The notes under the pieces were generated by a model. It did no database searches. It had not been told where the DNA came from and saw only the letters and a program-made list of their open reading frames with translations. Below are positions 54,747 to 63,762 of a stretch of 64,000 nucleotides of DNA, piece after piece. Every line of letters begins with the position of its first letter. Position 1 is the stretch's first letter. Made by a program: the position numbers and the translations under genes. Source of the DNA: an uncultured Haliea sp. (GTDB taxonomy: Bacteria; Pseudomonadota; Gammaproteobacteria; Pseudomonadales; Halieaceae). The DNA lies in the NCBI GenBank assembly GCA_947258585.1, contig CAMYIZ010000016.1, positions 96,721 to 160,720 on the forward strand, in the 5' to 3' direction.

Positions 54747-54786
54747 GGATTATTATTGATCTTGAATCCAAATTCAATAATAATCC
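54747..54786. promoter_or_regulatory. Inverted-repeat operator between divergent acyl-CoA dehydrogenase and TetR genes
   Basis: Perfect 13-bp arms GGATTATTATTGA and TCAATAATAATCC separated by 14 bases; a second inverted repeat TTGAATccaaATTCAA lies inside. The whole element sits in the 99-bp divergent region between the long acyl-CoA dehydrogenase and the TetR regulator at 54812, where it would cover promoter elements of both. This is the size and place expected of a TetR-family operator, possibly for two dimers. Confidence 0.75.
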
Positions 54787-54811
54787 TGATCCAAGAGGAG
54801 GAGCCAGCCCA

Positions 54812-55498
54812 ATGCCTGCAGCGACTGACAAGACCAGCGCCCGCCGCCCCAAGGGTGAGCTGGCCCGCGAGCGCCTGAAAGCGGCGGCGGTGGCGGTGCT
54901 GGAGCGGGTGGGTTACCACCAGCTGCGGATCAAGGACGTCACCGCGGAGGCGGGCGTAGCGGCGGGACTGTTCCACCACTATTACAGCGACCTCCAGTCC
55001 CTGGTGGAAGAGATTCTGGATGAGTACATCGCGGAATTTGAAGCAACCGGGCACATTGAACGGGACGTCAGCAAGGGCGACTGGTTCAACCGTCTGCGCT
55101 CACATTACGAAGTCGCGGTCTGCAAGCATGCCGAGCATCCCGGTATCATGAACTGCATCAGCCAGTTCTGCGCGGATGACCCGGCTTTCCGGGCGCGCTG
55201 GCAGGCGTCCTATAACCGGCGCCTGCAGCTGCTGGCCGATGTATTCCCCTATGTGTTCCCACACAGTGAGTTGGCGGCTCACGAGGTACGGCTGATGGTC
55301 CATGCCCTGAGCGGCATCGGCCAGGACGTCCTCCGGGAGCGCTACATAGAGCGCAATCCGGACCTGTTGTCCCTGCAATTGTCCGAGGCGGAGTTGGCGG
55401 AGTGGCTGGCGGCGCTGTTCTATCGGGGGCTGTTCGCTCGCAACCCGCCCCAGGGTCAGCTGAACCACGCCCGCAAGATCCTGTCGCTGACGCGATGA
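54812..55498 (+). CDS. TetR family transcriptional regulator
   Basis: Regulator of 228 residues with an N-terminal helix-turn-helix at about 17-65 (LARERLKAAAVAVLERVGYHQLRIKDV, GVAAGLFHHYYSDLQSLVEEIL). AGAGGAGGAG precedes the start. It is divergent from the long acyl-CoA dehydrogenase gene and about 50 bp upstream of a second acyl-CoA dehydrogenase and a CoA ligase gene. It probably represses this catabolic set and responds to an acyl-CoA or its acid. The inverted repeat just upstream is its likely binding site. Confidence 0.9.
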   Translation: MPAATDKTSARRPKGELARERLKAAAVAVLERVGYHQLRIKDVTAEAGVAAGLFHHYYSDLQSLVEEILDEYIAEFEATGHIERDVSKGDWFNRLRSHYEVAVCKHAEHPGIMNCISQFCADDPAFRARWQASYNRRLQLLADVFPYVFPHSELAAHEVRLMVHALSGIGQDVLRERYIERNPDLLSLQLSEAELAEWLAALFYRGLFARNPPQGQLNHARKILSLTR

Positions 55499-55550
55499 AC
55501 CAACACCCAACTGCAAGCCGCGCGCCGGCGACCATAGTGGAGAGATATTG

Positions 55551-56591
55551 ATGGACTATTCCCTGACGGAAGACCAGGCCGCAATTGCCGAGCTGGCGGA
55601 GAAAATATTCCGCGAGCAGGTAAACGACGATGTCCAGGCCCACTACCATGACAGTCTCAACACCGGCCTCTGGCAAACCCTGGCGGATGCGGGCCTGACC
55701 GGGCTGGGTCTGGCGGAGCAGCACGGAGGCTCGGCAATGGGCTTCATTGCCCAGTGCCTGGTGATCCAGGCCCAGGGGGCAGTGCTGGCGCAGATACCGC
55801 TGGCGGAGACCCTGCTTGCGGCCCAGGCACTGGAGGCCGGCGGGGTCAGCGATGGGCTGGCCAGGGTTGCTGCGGGCGACGCCTGGCTCAGCCTGTCGCT
55901 CGCCGAGGGCCTGAGCCTTGAGGGCGACACGGTGCGCGGGGAACTGGACATGGTGCCCTGGGCAGAGGGCGCCCTGTACCTGGTGGCGCAGGCCGGAGGA
56001 CGGCTGATCGCTTTCGCCCCGGCGGACGCTGACATCGAACTGGAGCCGCAGCGCGTCAGCAATGGCCGCCCCACCTGCAGGGTGCAGGTAACGCGGGCAC
56101 GGGCCCTGGATCTCGGTGGACCGGAGGCCATCGCCAGCCTGCGGCAGCGGCAGCAGGTCATGGTCGCGGCCCTGCAACTGGGTGTGACGCAAGAGGCACT
56201 GAGACGCACCGCCGCGTACACCAGCGAGCGCAAGCAGTTTGGCAAGCCGCTGGCAGCCTTCCAGGCAGTCGCTCATCGCGCCGCGGACGGCTATATGGAC
56301 ATCGAGGCGCTGCGCGGCGTGGTCGACATCGCCATGTGGCGACTGGAAGAACGCCTGGATGCCACCCTGCAGGCCGGGGCCGCGCGCTGGTGGGCCGCAG
56401 AGGCCTGTCACCGGGTCAGCCACACCGCCCAGCACCTCCACGGCGGTATTGGCGCCGATCTCCAGTACCCCATTCACCGCTATTTCCTCTGGGCAAAGCA
56501 GCTGGAATTTGATCTCGGGGGCGCAGCCCACCAGCTGGCGGCGATGGGGCGTCACCTGGCCAGCGACAACCAGTCCGGCATCACCCTGTAG
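55551..56591 (+). CDS. Acyl-CoA dehydrogenase, short subunit of a probable heteromeric pair
   Basis: Flavoprotein-like protein of 346 residues. It begins with MDYSLTEDQAAIAELAEKIF and contains ERKQFGKPLAAFQAVAHRAAD, which keeps the arginine and FG that bind FAD across the interface, and QHLHGGIGADLQYPIHRYF near the end. The middle domain is short and lacks the TEPxAGSD flavin loop present in the divergent gene's product. The two proteins thus carry complementary halves of an active site. GGAGAG lies before the ATG. Followed by the acyl-CoA ligase gene after 42 bp. Confidence 0.88.
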   Translation: MDYSLTEDQAAIAELAEKIFREQVNDDVQAHYHDSLNTGLWQTLADAGLTGLGLAEQHGGSAMGFIAQCLVIQAQGAVLAQIPLAETLLAAQALEAGGVSDGLARVAAGDAWLSLSLAEGLSLEGDTVRGELDMVPWAEGALYLVAQAGGRLIAFAPADADIELEPQRVSNGRPTCRVQVTRARALDLGGPEAIASLRQRQQVMVAALQLGVTQEALRRTAAYTSERKQFGKPLAAFQAVAHRAADGYMDIEALRGVVDIAMWRLEERLDATLQAGAARWWAAEACHRVSHTAQHLHGGIGADLQYPIHRYFLWAKQLEFDLGGAAHQLAAMGRHLASDNQSGITL

Positions 56592-56633
56592 GCCACGTCA
56601 CCACTGCGCTTGACCAATAATATGGAGCCAACC

Positions 56634-58238
56634 ATGAATGTACTGCAGTTCGAGAACATTGAAGACCGCCACCTCGGCCGGGCACTGGCCCTGCAGGCTG
56701 CCCAACAGCCTGATGCGACATACCTCATGTTCGGAGCGACGCACTACAGTTTTGCGGATGCCAACCGCAAGGTCAATGAACTGGCCGCTGGCCTCGCTGC
56801 CCTGGGACTTGGGCGTGGCGATCGTGTCGCTTTCTACATGAGCAGCGCGCCGGAGGTCATATTCCTGGCCCTCGCCAGCAACAAACTCGGCGCCATCTGG
56901 ACACCGATCAACTCGGATTACAAAGGTGCGTGGCTGTCCGAGACCATCAACCGCAGCCGCCCCAAAATCATGGTCACCGATACCGAACACGCCGCGCGGC
57001 TGGCGGAGGTCAGGGATGATCTGGAGACCGGGAACATCGTCGTCTTTGGCGATTCGACGGCCTTGCCCGGCGCAACGGACTTCAACAGTCTGTACCGCCC
57101 CGGGGCCCCCGAACCCGACCTCAGCGGCCAGAGCTACGGTGATACCTGCGCGATTCTCTGGACCTCGGGCACCACCGGCCGCTCCAAGGGCGTCATGCAG
57201 AGTCACAATGTCTGGTTCAACGCGGTGGCCTCCGGGGACGCCTTGTTTGGCACCAAACCCGGCGACGTGATCTACAGTGTCCTGCCCATGTACAACTCGG
57301 CGGCCTGGGTGACCTCTATCCTCCGTGCCCTGATCGTGGGCATACCCCTGGCGATCGACAGCGCCTTCTCGGTAAAGCACTTCTGGGAACGGGTCGACTA
57401 TTATGGCGCCACCCAGAGCTTTACCCTGGGAGCCATGCACATGTTCCTGTGGAATGCCCCGGAAAAGCCCGACGACGCCAACCACAGCCTGCGTAAACTG
57501 ATGGCCGTGCCGATGCCAGCGGACGTTGCCGGGCCTTTCAGCGAGCGTTTCGGCGTGGAGCTGATGCCCCAGGGTCTCGGCCAGAGTGAGATGATGCAGC
57601 TGGTGATTGTGCTGCCCGATGAAACCTCGCTCCCCCGGGGCAGCTGCGGCAAGCCGTCTGCCGCCCTTGATGTACGCCTGGTCAATGACCAGGGCGAGGA
57701 TGTGGCCGACGGCGAACCCGGCGAACTGTGGGTGCGCCCGAAGCAACCGTTTGTGATCTTCAACGGCTACTTCGATGCCCCTGAAGCCACCGCCGCAGCC
57801 TATGAGGGTGAGTGGTACAAGACCGGTGACATGCTGAAACGGAATGCGGACGGGTACTACTTTTTCTCCGACCGTAAAAAGGACGCCGTACGCCTGAAGG
57901 GACGGAACATCTCCACTTTCGAAGTGGAGATGGTAGCCAGGCGCCACCCGGCGATTGCCGACTGCGCGGCTTTTGGCGTGCCCAGCGACATCCTGGATTC
58001 AGAGACCGAACTCAAGCTGAATGTCATCCTGAAGCCCGGCGCCGAGCTGTCACCTGAGGAGTTGGCGCGGTTTATCAATGACAACGCGCCCTACTTCTTC
58101 GTGCCCCGCTACATTGAGCTGGTGGAGAGCCTCCCGTACACCCCCACCAACAAAGTTCAGAAGTTCAAGCTGCGTGAAGCCGGGCTGGGTCCGAACACCT
58201 GGGACGCGGCCAAGGCCGGATTCAAGGCACAGCGCTGA
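56634..58238 (+). CDS. AMP-forming acyl-CoA ligase
   Basis: Adenylate-forming enzyme of 534 residues that activates a carboxylic acid to its CoA ester. The start at 56634 follows GGAG. P-loop motif A3 is ILWTSGTTGRSKGVMQSHN, A5 is LMPQGLGQSEMMQL, A7/A8 are YKTGDMLKRNADGYYFFSDRKKDAVRLKGRNIS (split around Asp and Arg), and the catalytic lysine region near the C terminus is YTPTNKVQKFKL. The pattern is close to the CaiC/steroid- or fatty-acid-CoA ligase groups. It would supply substrate to the neighbouring heteromeric acyl-CoA dehydrogenase. Confidence 0.92.
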   Translation: MNVLQFENIEDRHLGRALALQAAQQPDATYLMFGATHYSFADANRKVNELAAGLAALGLGRGDRVAFYMSSAPEVIFLALASNKLGAIWTPINSDYKGAWLSETINRSRPKIMVTDTEHAARLAEVRDDLETGNIVVFGDSTALPGATDFNSLYRPGAPEPDLSGQSYGDTCAILWTSGTTGRSKGVMQSHNVWFNAVASGDALFGTKPGDVIYSVLPMYNSAAWVTSILRALIVGIPLAIDSAFSVKHFWERVDYYGATQSFTLGAMHMFLWNAPEKPDDANHSLRKLMAVPMPADVAGPFSERFGVELMPQGLGQSEMMQLVIVLPDETSLPRGSCGKPSAALDVRLVNDQGEDVADGEPGELWVRPKQPFVIFNGYFDAPEATAAAYEGEWYKTGDMLKRNADGYYFFSDRKKDAVRLKGRNISTFEVEMVARRHPAIADCAAFGVPSDILDSETELKLNVILKPGAELSPEELARFINDNAPYFFVPRYIELVESLPYTPTNKVQKFKLREAGLGPNTWDAAKAGFKAQR

Positions 58239-58270
58239 CGGGGCGCCACAGGGACGCGCTGCCAGGCCCA

Positions 58271-59716
58271 CTATTTGACCAATTCGTGGTGGGCACGCCT
58301 GAGACGGTCTATCTCCGCCTGGTCCAGGAGCGGGTCGCCCTGCGACTCGCGCCATTTCAGAAGCGCGTCTTGCAGCTCCTGCAAGGTCTGGCCGTAACGC
58401 GCTTCGGCGGCTAGATTGACTCTCTCGTACGGGTCGCGAGCCAGGTCGTACAGCTCAAATGCCGGGGGAAAGGCGAGGGTCTCGTAGGCCCCGACAACCA
58501 CCGGGTCCAGTTCAGTACTTGCCTCCGGTCGCGCCTTGCCCTGGAAAATAATAGGGTTGGCCCGCTGGGACTCAAGGTTGTGAATTAGCTTGAAGCGACC
58601 ATTGCTCACGGACCGGCGCGGGTAAAAGTGCGCCGTGGCGTGGCTGGTATATTCGGTAAACAGCAGCTTGCGCCAGTCTGCCGGAGGGGTGTCCCACATG
58701 ACATCGCGAAGCGAATGGCCCGCACTTCGCACAGCTTCCTCGCCAACAGCATCAAGGACGGTAGGCAACAGGTCCACAGTAGACACCAGCGCCTCGCTGC
58801 GCAGGCCTTCAACGCCGACCCCCGGCCAGACCACAATCAGCGGTACCGCGACCCCCGCTTCATAGGAAGTCGTCTTCGCCCGTATAAACGGCACGCCATG
58901 ATCGCCCACAATGATCACCAGGGTGTTCTCCAGCAACTGGTTCTGCTCAAACAACCGCAGCAGCAAGCCTACCCCCGTATCGAGGCGACTGACCGCATTG
59001 TAGTAAATGGCGATTTCCTCGCGAATCGCGGGCCCGTCCAGGCCGAGGTAGGGAAATGGCGCGATATCGTCAGCCGTCTGCAGATCGGCCGGAAACCCCA
59101 TGAACTGGTTGCTTTGCGCGTCGAATTCGCGGTGCGGATCGAAGAGGTTCACGTAGAGAAAGAACGGCTTGCCCCGCGCCTGCGTCAGGAATTGTTCGGC
59201 GCGGTCGCGAACCTGCTGGATATCCCGGGTAGCCGCCCCGTTCTCACTGTCGGCCCAGCGGTAGTCGAATGGAAAAGCCTCGCTGGGTGCGACATGCAGT
59301 TTTCCCAGAATACCCGTGAAGTACCCTGCGGAGCGCAGCAGGCCGGGCAGGGTGGCGATGCCGGGCTTGAGGCGATACTCGGGCAGACTGCCGGCCAATC
59401 CAAGCTGGCCATTCTGTGAGGGGTAGAGACCGGTGAGAATGGAACTGCGCGAGGAGCTACAGGACGCCTGCGTGACAAAGGCACGTTCGAACAGCACTCC
59501 TTTCTCAGCCAACTCATCAATGTTCGGGGTCCTGGCAAAGTTGTCACCGTAACTCCCCAGGGTACGCCCCAGGTCATCAGCGGTAATCAGGAGAACATTC
59601 AGCCGATCGCTCACAGCCTCATCAGGAGCTGCACCTTCTTCACCGCCGCACGCCGGCAGCAGGGCCGCCAGCATCAGAACGGCTGCACCGTACAGACTGA
59701 GCTTCAGGCGCGCCAT
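58271..59716 (-). CDS. Sulfatase lipoprotein (type I, formylglycine)
   Basis: Predicted lipoprotein of 481 residues: lipobox LPAC (Cys23) and start 59716 with AGGACC upstream. Metal-binding TADDLG is at about 46-51. The active-site motif is C86-S-S-S-R90 (ASCSSSRSSILTGLYPSQNG), where Cys86 would be converted to formylglycine; Ser replaces the usual Pro. FDPHREF, VGDHGVPF and the C-terminal region resemble the N-sulfoglucosamine sulfohydrolase-like (S1_8) branch. It should remove sulfate from a sulfated sugar or other ester at the periplasmic face. No maturase gene is in the window. Confidence 0.9.
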   Translation of the reverse strand: MARLKLSLYGAAVLMLAALLPACGGEEGAAPDEAVSDRLNVLLITADDLGRTLGSYGDNFARTPNIDELAEKGVLFERAFVTQASCSSSRSSILTGLYPSQNGQLGLAGSLPEYRLKPGIATLPGLLRSAGYFTGILGKLHVAPSEAFPFDYRWADSENGAATRDIQQVRDRAEQFLTQARGKPFFLYVNLFDPHREFDAQSNQFMGFPADLQTADDIAPFPYLGLDGPAIREEIAIYYNAVSRLDTGVGLLLRLFEQNQLLENTLVIIVGDHGVPFIRAKTTSYEAGVAVPLIVVWPGVGVEGLRSEALVSTVDLLPTVLDAVGEEAVRSAGHSLRDVMWDTPPADWRKLLFTEYTSHATAHFYPRRSVSNGRFKLIHNLESQRANPIIFQGKARPEASTELDPVVVGAYETLAFPPAFELYDLARDPYERVNLAAEARYGQTLQELQDALLKWRESQGDPLLDQAEIDRLRRAHHELVK

Positions 59717-59831
59717 AGGTCCTTTCCTGAGATATAAGCCGGGAGACAGGGCTCCGCAAGGCGCAGCCCCAGTTTGACGCAGCATTATCTCACGGTTATG
59801 AGCTTTGACTACAGCTCTGCAGCCAGGGGAG

Positions 59832-61952
59832 TCAGCCGATTGTGCGCACCAGCTCCGCGGCCGATTCCATGGCGCCCTCAATGTAGCCCACACCGTTACA
59901 ATCGCCTATCGTGTGCACGCTGAAGCCCTCACTGCGGAGCTGCTCGGCCAGGCTGCTGTCCCCGGTCGCGCCCTGGGCGACGATCACATGGTCCGCCGCC
60001 AGGGTACGTACCTGGCCGCGCTGGTTGCGGTAGTTGACGGAGTGATCGCCAATACTGACCGCGGTGGCCTTGTTCTGCAGCGTCACGCCGAGTTCGTGCA
60101 ACTCGTCGAGCAAGCGCATCCGCCGCACCAGATAGAGCCCCGCCCCGGACCGCGGCGACTCGTCGACCACCGTCACCTTCCTGCCCCGGTGGGCCAGGTA
60201 TTCAGCCAGCTCCAGCCCCACCAGCTCACCGCCAATCACCACAATACGCTCACCCAGAGGCAGCCACACCCGCGATACCTGACGCAGGATCCAGGGATGG
60301 CGATTGACGCCGGTCAGCGCTCCGAGACGGGTCATGCCCCGGGTAACTGCCGTGGTCTTGCGCCGCAGCGACGGCGCGTTCTCCCCCAAAACCAGCGCCC
60401 GCATGTCATCGCCGCTGAAGACAAAGTCCTGTCCGCTGCCGGGCAAGTCGGGCATCAGGCGCTTGGCGCCGGTAGCGACGATGACTTCGTCCACACCCAG
60501 CGACTGCATCAGCGCCGGTGTCGCAACAGTGCCCAGGCGGACATCGACCACAGACGATGCCATCTGCAGGCGCAGCCAGTTGAGCAGGCGTTCATTGGGT
60601 TCATAGGCAATGCTGGCGAACTGCAGTGTGCCGCCCAGCCGGTCGGCTGCTTCGAGCAGGGTAACCTGGTGGCCGGCCGACGCCAGCCTGCGCGCGACCT
60701 CCATGCCCGCCGGTCCGCCGCCTACCACCGCGAAATGGCGGGCCTTGTCGGTAGCAATCACGGTGCGCTGGCGTTCGTGCGCGGTTTCGGCGTTCACCGC
60801 GCATTTCACCGGTTGGAGGATATAGATCTGGCTGACACAGCAGTAGCAGTAGACGCAGGGGCGAATTTGATCCAGCTGGCCGCTGCTCACCTTGTTGGGA
60901 AGATCGGGGTCGGCCAGCATCTTCCGTCCCATACCGAAAAGATCAAAGTGCCCGGCGGCAATATGCTTGTCGGCCGCGACCGGCTCAATGCGGCCAGAGG
61001 TCAACACCGGGATACCCACCGCCTCGCGGATAGCGATGGCGTTGCCCACCAGCCGCTCCGGCGTATGCGGGATATTCGATTCGGAGTGGTAGCTGCCAAC
61101 GGAGGTGTCATGATAGGCGCTGACAGTAATGCCATCCGCACCGGCCTGCTCCAGCATTCGAGCAGTTGCCTTGGCATCCTCCAGGGTGATGCCTTCGTCC
61201 TGCCCGAACTCACCCGAGTCGATTTTCACCCACACCGGAAAGTCGGCCCCCACAGCAGCGCGGACGGCGGCAAATACCTCGAGTAACAGACGGGCACGAT
61301 TATCGAGGCTGCCGCCGTACTCGTCATCGCGGTTATTGAAAAAGGGGGACAGGAATGAAGAAAGGATATAGCCATGGCCACCGTGTATCTCGATACCGTC
61401 AAGACCGGCCTCTACCACCCGGCGGGCCGCTGCGGCAAAGTGCTCGACCAGCAGGGCGATGTCTTCGCGGGTCATGGGATGGAGTATTGTTTCCGGTGCC
61501 GGACGATACATCATCCGCAGCTCCTCCGGCAGGAACGCGTTGATGAAGGCCGGGGTTTTCTCCACCGGGATCGAGGGTGCCATCACAGGTCGCCCCGCTA
61601 CCCGGTCCTCGGTCGACACCAGGCCACCGTGGTGCAGCTGTGCCGCTACTTTGGCCCCATGAGCATGACAGGCATCCGCGAGTCGCTGGAGCCCGGGAAT
61701 CATGTCATCCGAAGCGACTGAGGTCTGCCAGGGCTGGTTGGAACCCGCGGGCCAACTGACGCCGGTAGAGCCGAGAATGATCAGCCCCGCCCCGCCGCGG
61801 GCCTGACGCTCGTGAAAGGCAATGAAACGATCGCTGCAGCTGCCGTCTTCCTCCGCGAGGTTGACGCCCATGGCCATCACCACCATCCGGTTTTTCAATT
61901 GCAAAGTGCCGAGGCGGAAAGGGCTGGCAAGGTGGGCAAGTGGCTTGGCCAT
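59832..61952 (-). CDS. 2,4-dienoyl-CoA reductase-like flavoprotein (old yellow enzyme plus FAD/NAD domains)
   Basis: Oxidoreductase of 706 residues; GGAGA precedes the start at 61952. The N-terminal TIM barrel of the NADH:flavin oxidoreductase family (LKNRMVVMAMG, GLDGIEIHGGHGYILSSFLSP split over about 155-190) binds FMN. A 4Fe-4S cluster region lies at about 345-365 (CVYCYCCVSQI, VKCAVN), and the C-terminal FAD/NAD domains show VVGGGPAGMEVARRLASAGH and VIGGELVGLELAEYLAHRG. FadH, trimethylamine dehydrogenase and bile-acid or steroid enoate reductases share this build. In the context of acyl-CoA genes an enoyl- or dienoyl-reduction is likely. Confidence 0.9.
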   Translation of the reverse strand: MAKPLAHLASPFRLGTLQLKNRMVVMAMGVNLAEEDGSCSDRFIAFHERQARGGAGLIILGSTGVSWPAGSNQPWQTSVASDDMIPGLQRLADACHAHGAKVAAQLHHGGLVSTEDRVAGRPVMAPSIPVEKTPAFINAFLPEELRMMYRPAPETILHPMTREDIALLVEHFAAAARRVVEAGLDGIEIHGGHGYILSSFLSPFFNNRDDEYGGSLDNRARLLLEVFAAVRAAVGADFPVWVKIDSGEFGQDEGITLEDAKATARMLEQAGADGITVSAYHDTSVGSYHSESNIPHTPERLVGNAIAIREAVGIPVLTSGRIEPVAADKHIAAGHFDLFGMGRKMLADPDLPNKVSSGQLDQIRPCVYCYCCVSQIYILQPVKCAVNAETAHERQRTVIATDKARHFAVVGGGPAGMEVARRLASAGHQVTLLEAADRLGGTLQFASIAYEPNERLLNWLRLQMASSVVDVRLGTVATPALMQSLGVDEVIVATGAKRLMPDLPGSGQDFVFSGDDMRALVLGENAPSLRRKTTAVTRGMTRLGALTGVNRHPWILRQVSRVWLPLGERIVVIGGELVGLELAEYLAHRGRKVTVVDESPRSGAGLYLVRRMRLLDELHELGVTLQNKATAVSIGDHSVNYRNQRGQVRTLAADHVIVAQGATGDSSLAEQLRSEGFSVHTIGDCNGVGYIEGAMESAAELVRTIG

Positions 61953-62173
61953 GATAGACAGTCTCCTGCATGCAAAGCACATGAGTGTAGACACTTTGGC
62001 ACCACCCCGTCGCCCCATTCCCCCCACTCGCCACCAAAGCTTTACCGGAGTTCAACTAATCAATCGGCTGTCTACCAGATGCCACACACCTCCAGTCCGA
62101 CGAAACGAGGTCAAAGGTGCCTGGGCATGCTATCGTTACCGCGTAAAACAGTGGTACCCAGGATTTCCCAACG

Positions 62174-63751
62174 ATGCCGAATCGCTTGCTCTCTACACCC
62201 GTCCTCATCGCGTTGGCCATTGGCATGGGCATCGGGTCTGGCACTATCGCCGGACTCGGTCTGTACCGGGACAGTCAGCAGGCTCCTCAGGCCACGCTGG
62301 AGCCACCGGCCAGAACGCCCGCAGCCCAGCCTCCACCCAAGCCTGCGGCGCAGCCAGAGCGCCAGCGGTCGAAGCCCGGTCAACCAAAGCCCTACCATGG
62401 CGACCTGCCCTCTCTCGCGAGTATCAACGTGCGCGATGCGACACTGGAAGTTGTCGCTGCGGGGCTGAAGTACCCCTGGGCCATGGAGTTCATTTCAGCG
62501 ACCGAGGTCCTGATCAGCGAATTTGCCGGCACTCTGCAGCGTGTCAACCTCCTCGACGGCAGCTATACCCCTGTAGAGGGGCTGCCGGCAATTCCCTCGG
62601 GGCGGGGACAGGTAGGCCTCATGGACATTGCCCTGCACCCTGAGTTCGAGGACAACGGGCTCGTATATTTCAGCCACGCCGTTGCCAGCCCGGATGAAGA
62701 TAAGCTCCACGCCACCGGCCTCAGCCGCGGACGCCTGAAGGGCAACCAGATTGTGGACGTGGAGCAGTTGCTGGTGGCCGAACCCTATACCAAATCACCC
62801 GCCAATTTTGGCGGCGCTCTTGAGTTCGATGGCGACGGGCTACTCTACCTGGGTGTCGGAGATCGCAGCGTTAATGTCCGGGCCCAGAAGCTCGGCATCC
62901 CGCATGGCAAGATTCTGCGACTGAGCGACGATGGCACTGCGGCACCGGGCAACCCATTCGCAGGCGACCCGACAGCGGACGACCGAATCTATGCCCTGGG
63001 TGTCCGCAATACGCAGGGGCTGGTCTATGACCCGGTTTCCGGAGACCTGTTTCAGACCGGGCACGGCCCCATGGGGGGGGATGAAGTCAACATTATCAAG
63101 GCCGGTGGCAACTATGGCTGGCCGGTGATTACCTATGGCTCAAACTACACCACGGAAAAGATCGGCCTTGGTACAGCCCGGGACGGTATGGAACAGCCAC
63201 TGTATTTTTACCTGCCCTCAATCGCGGCATCGCCGATCGAGATATATCGGGGCGACATGTTTCCCGAATGGGAAGGTCACCTGCTGGTGGGCGCACTGCG
63301 TGGCGCCCACGTCAGCAAGCTGGCGCTGGTCGATGGTCAGGTACGCTCGGAACGCGGCATCTTACAGGAGGCCAAGGGGCGTATTCGCGACATCAAAGTC
63401 GGACCGGACGGCTCACTGTACATTCTCGCGCAGAATGGTGGCCGGCTCCTTCGTTTGTTCCGCGATCCGGGGCGCGAGGGTCTTGACCCAGCAAAGGAGC
63501 GGCAGGGGGTAACCGTCTATCAGCAGCTTTGCAGTACCTGCCACAGTTCTGGCCAGGACCTGGTGCCCCAGCTCAATGATCCCGGTGCCTGGGAGTCAAG
63601 GCTGTCGAAGGGGCTTGCGGTGCTATACGAGAACACCATGAACGGGATTGGCGACATGCCGGAGAAAGGTCTGTGCAGTAACTGCAGCGATGCAGAGATC
63701 AAGGCAGCAGTCGACTTCATGGTAAAGCGTCTGCAAACCGGCACAGATTGA
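62174..63751 (+). CDS. PQQ-dependent sugar dehydrogenase-like protein with C-terminal cytochrome c
   Basis: Exported protein of 525 residues. An N-terminal hydrophobic segment (about 8-30) and a Pro/Ala/Gln-rich linker to about 75 anchor it to the inner membrane or allow export. A six-bladed propeller of the soluble glucose/sorbosone dehydrogenase type follows (GLKYPWAMEF, MDIALHPEFEDNGLVYFSHA, GDRSVNVRAQKLGIPHGKILRL, GVRNTQGLVYDPVSG). The last about 85 residues are a cytochrome c5-like domain: heme site CSTCH at 453-457 and MPEKGLCSNCSDAEIKAAVDFM with the axial Met and a disulfide pair. It would oxidise a sugar or alcohol in the periplasm and pass electrons to its own heme. Confidence 0.88.
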   Translation: MPNRLLSTPVLIALAIGMGIGSGTIAGLGLYRDSQQAPQATLEPPARTPAAQPPPKPAAQPERQRSKPGQPKPYHGDLPSLASINVRDATLEVVAAGLKYPWAMEFISATEVLISEFAGTLQRVNLLDGSYTPVEGLPAIPSGRGQVGLMDIALHPEFEDNGLVYFSHAVASPDEDKLHATGLSRGRLKGNQIVDVEQLLVAEPYTKSPANFGGALEFDGDGLLYLGVGDRSVNVRAQKLGIPHGKILRLSDDGTAAPGNPFAGDPTADDRIYALGVRNTQGLVYDPVSGDLFQTGHGPMGGDEVNIIKAGGNYGWPVITYGSNYTTEKIGLGTARDGMEQPLYFYLPSIAASPIEIYRGDMFPEWEGHLLVGALRGAHVSKLALVDGQVRSERGILQEAKGRIRDIKVGPDGSLYILAQNGGRLLRLFRDPGREGLDPAKERQGVTVYQQLCSTCHSSGQDLVPQLNDPGAWESRLSKGLAVLYENTMNGIGDMPEKGLCSNCSDAEIKAAVDFMVKRLQTGTD

Positions 63752-63762
63752 AGGCACCACGC

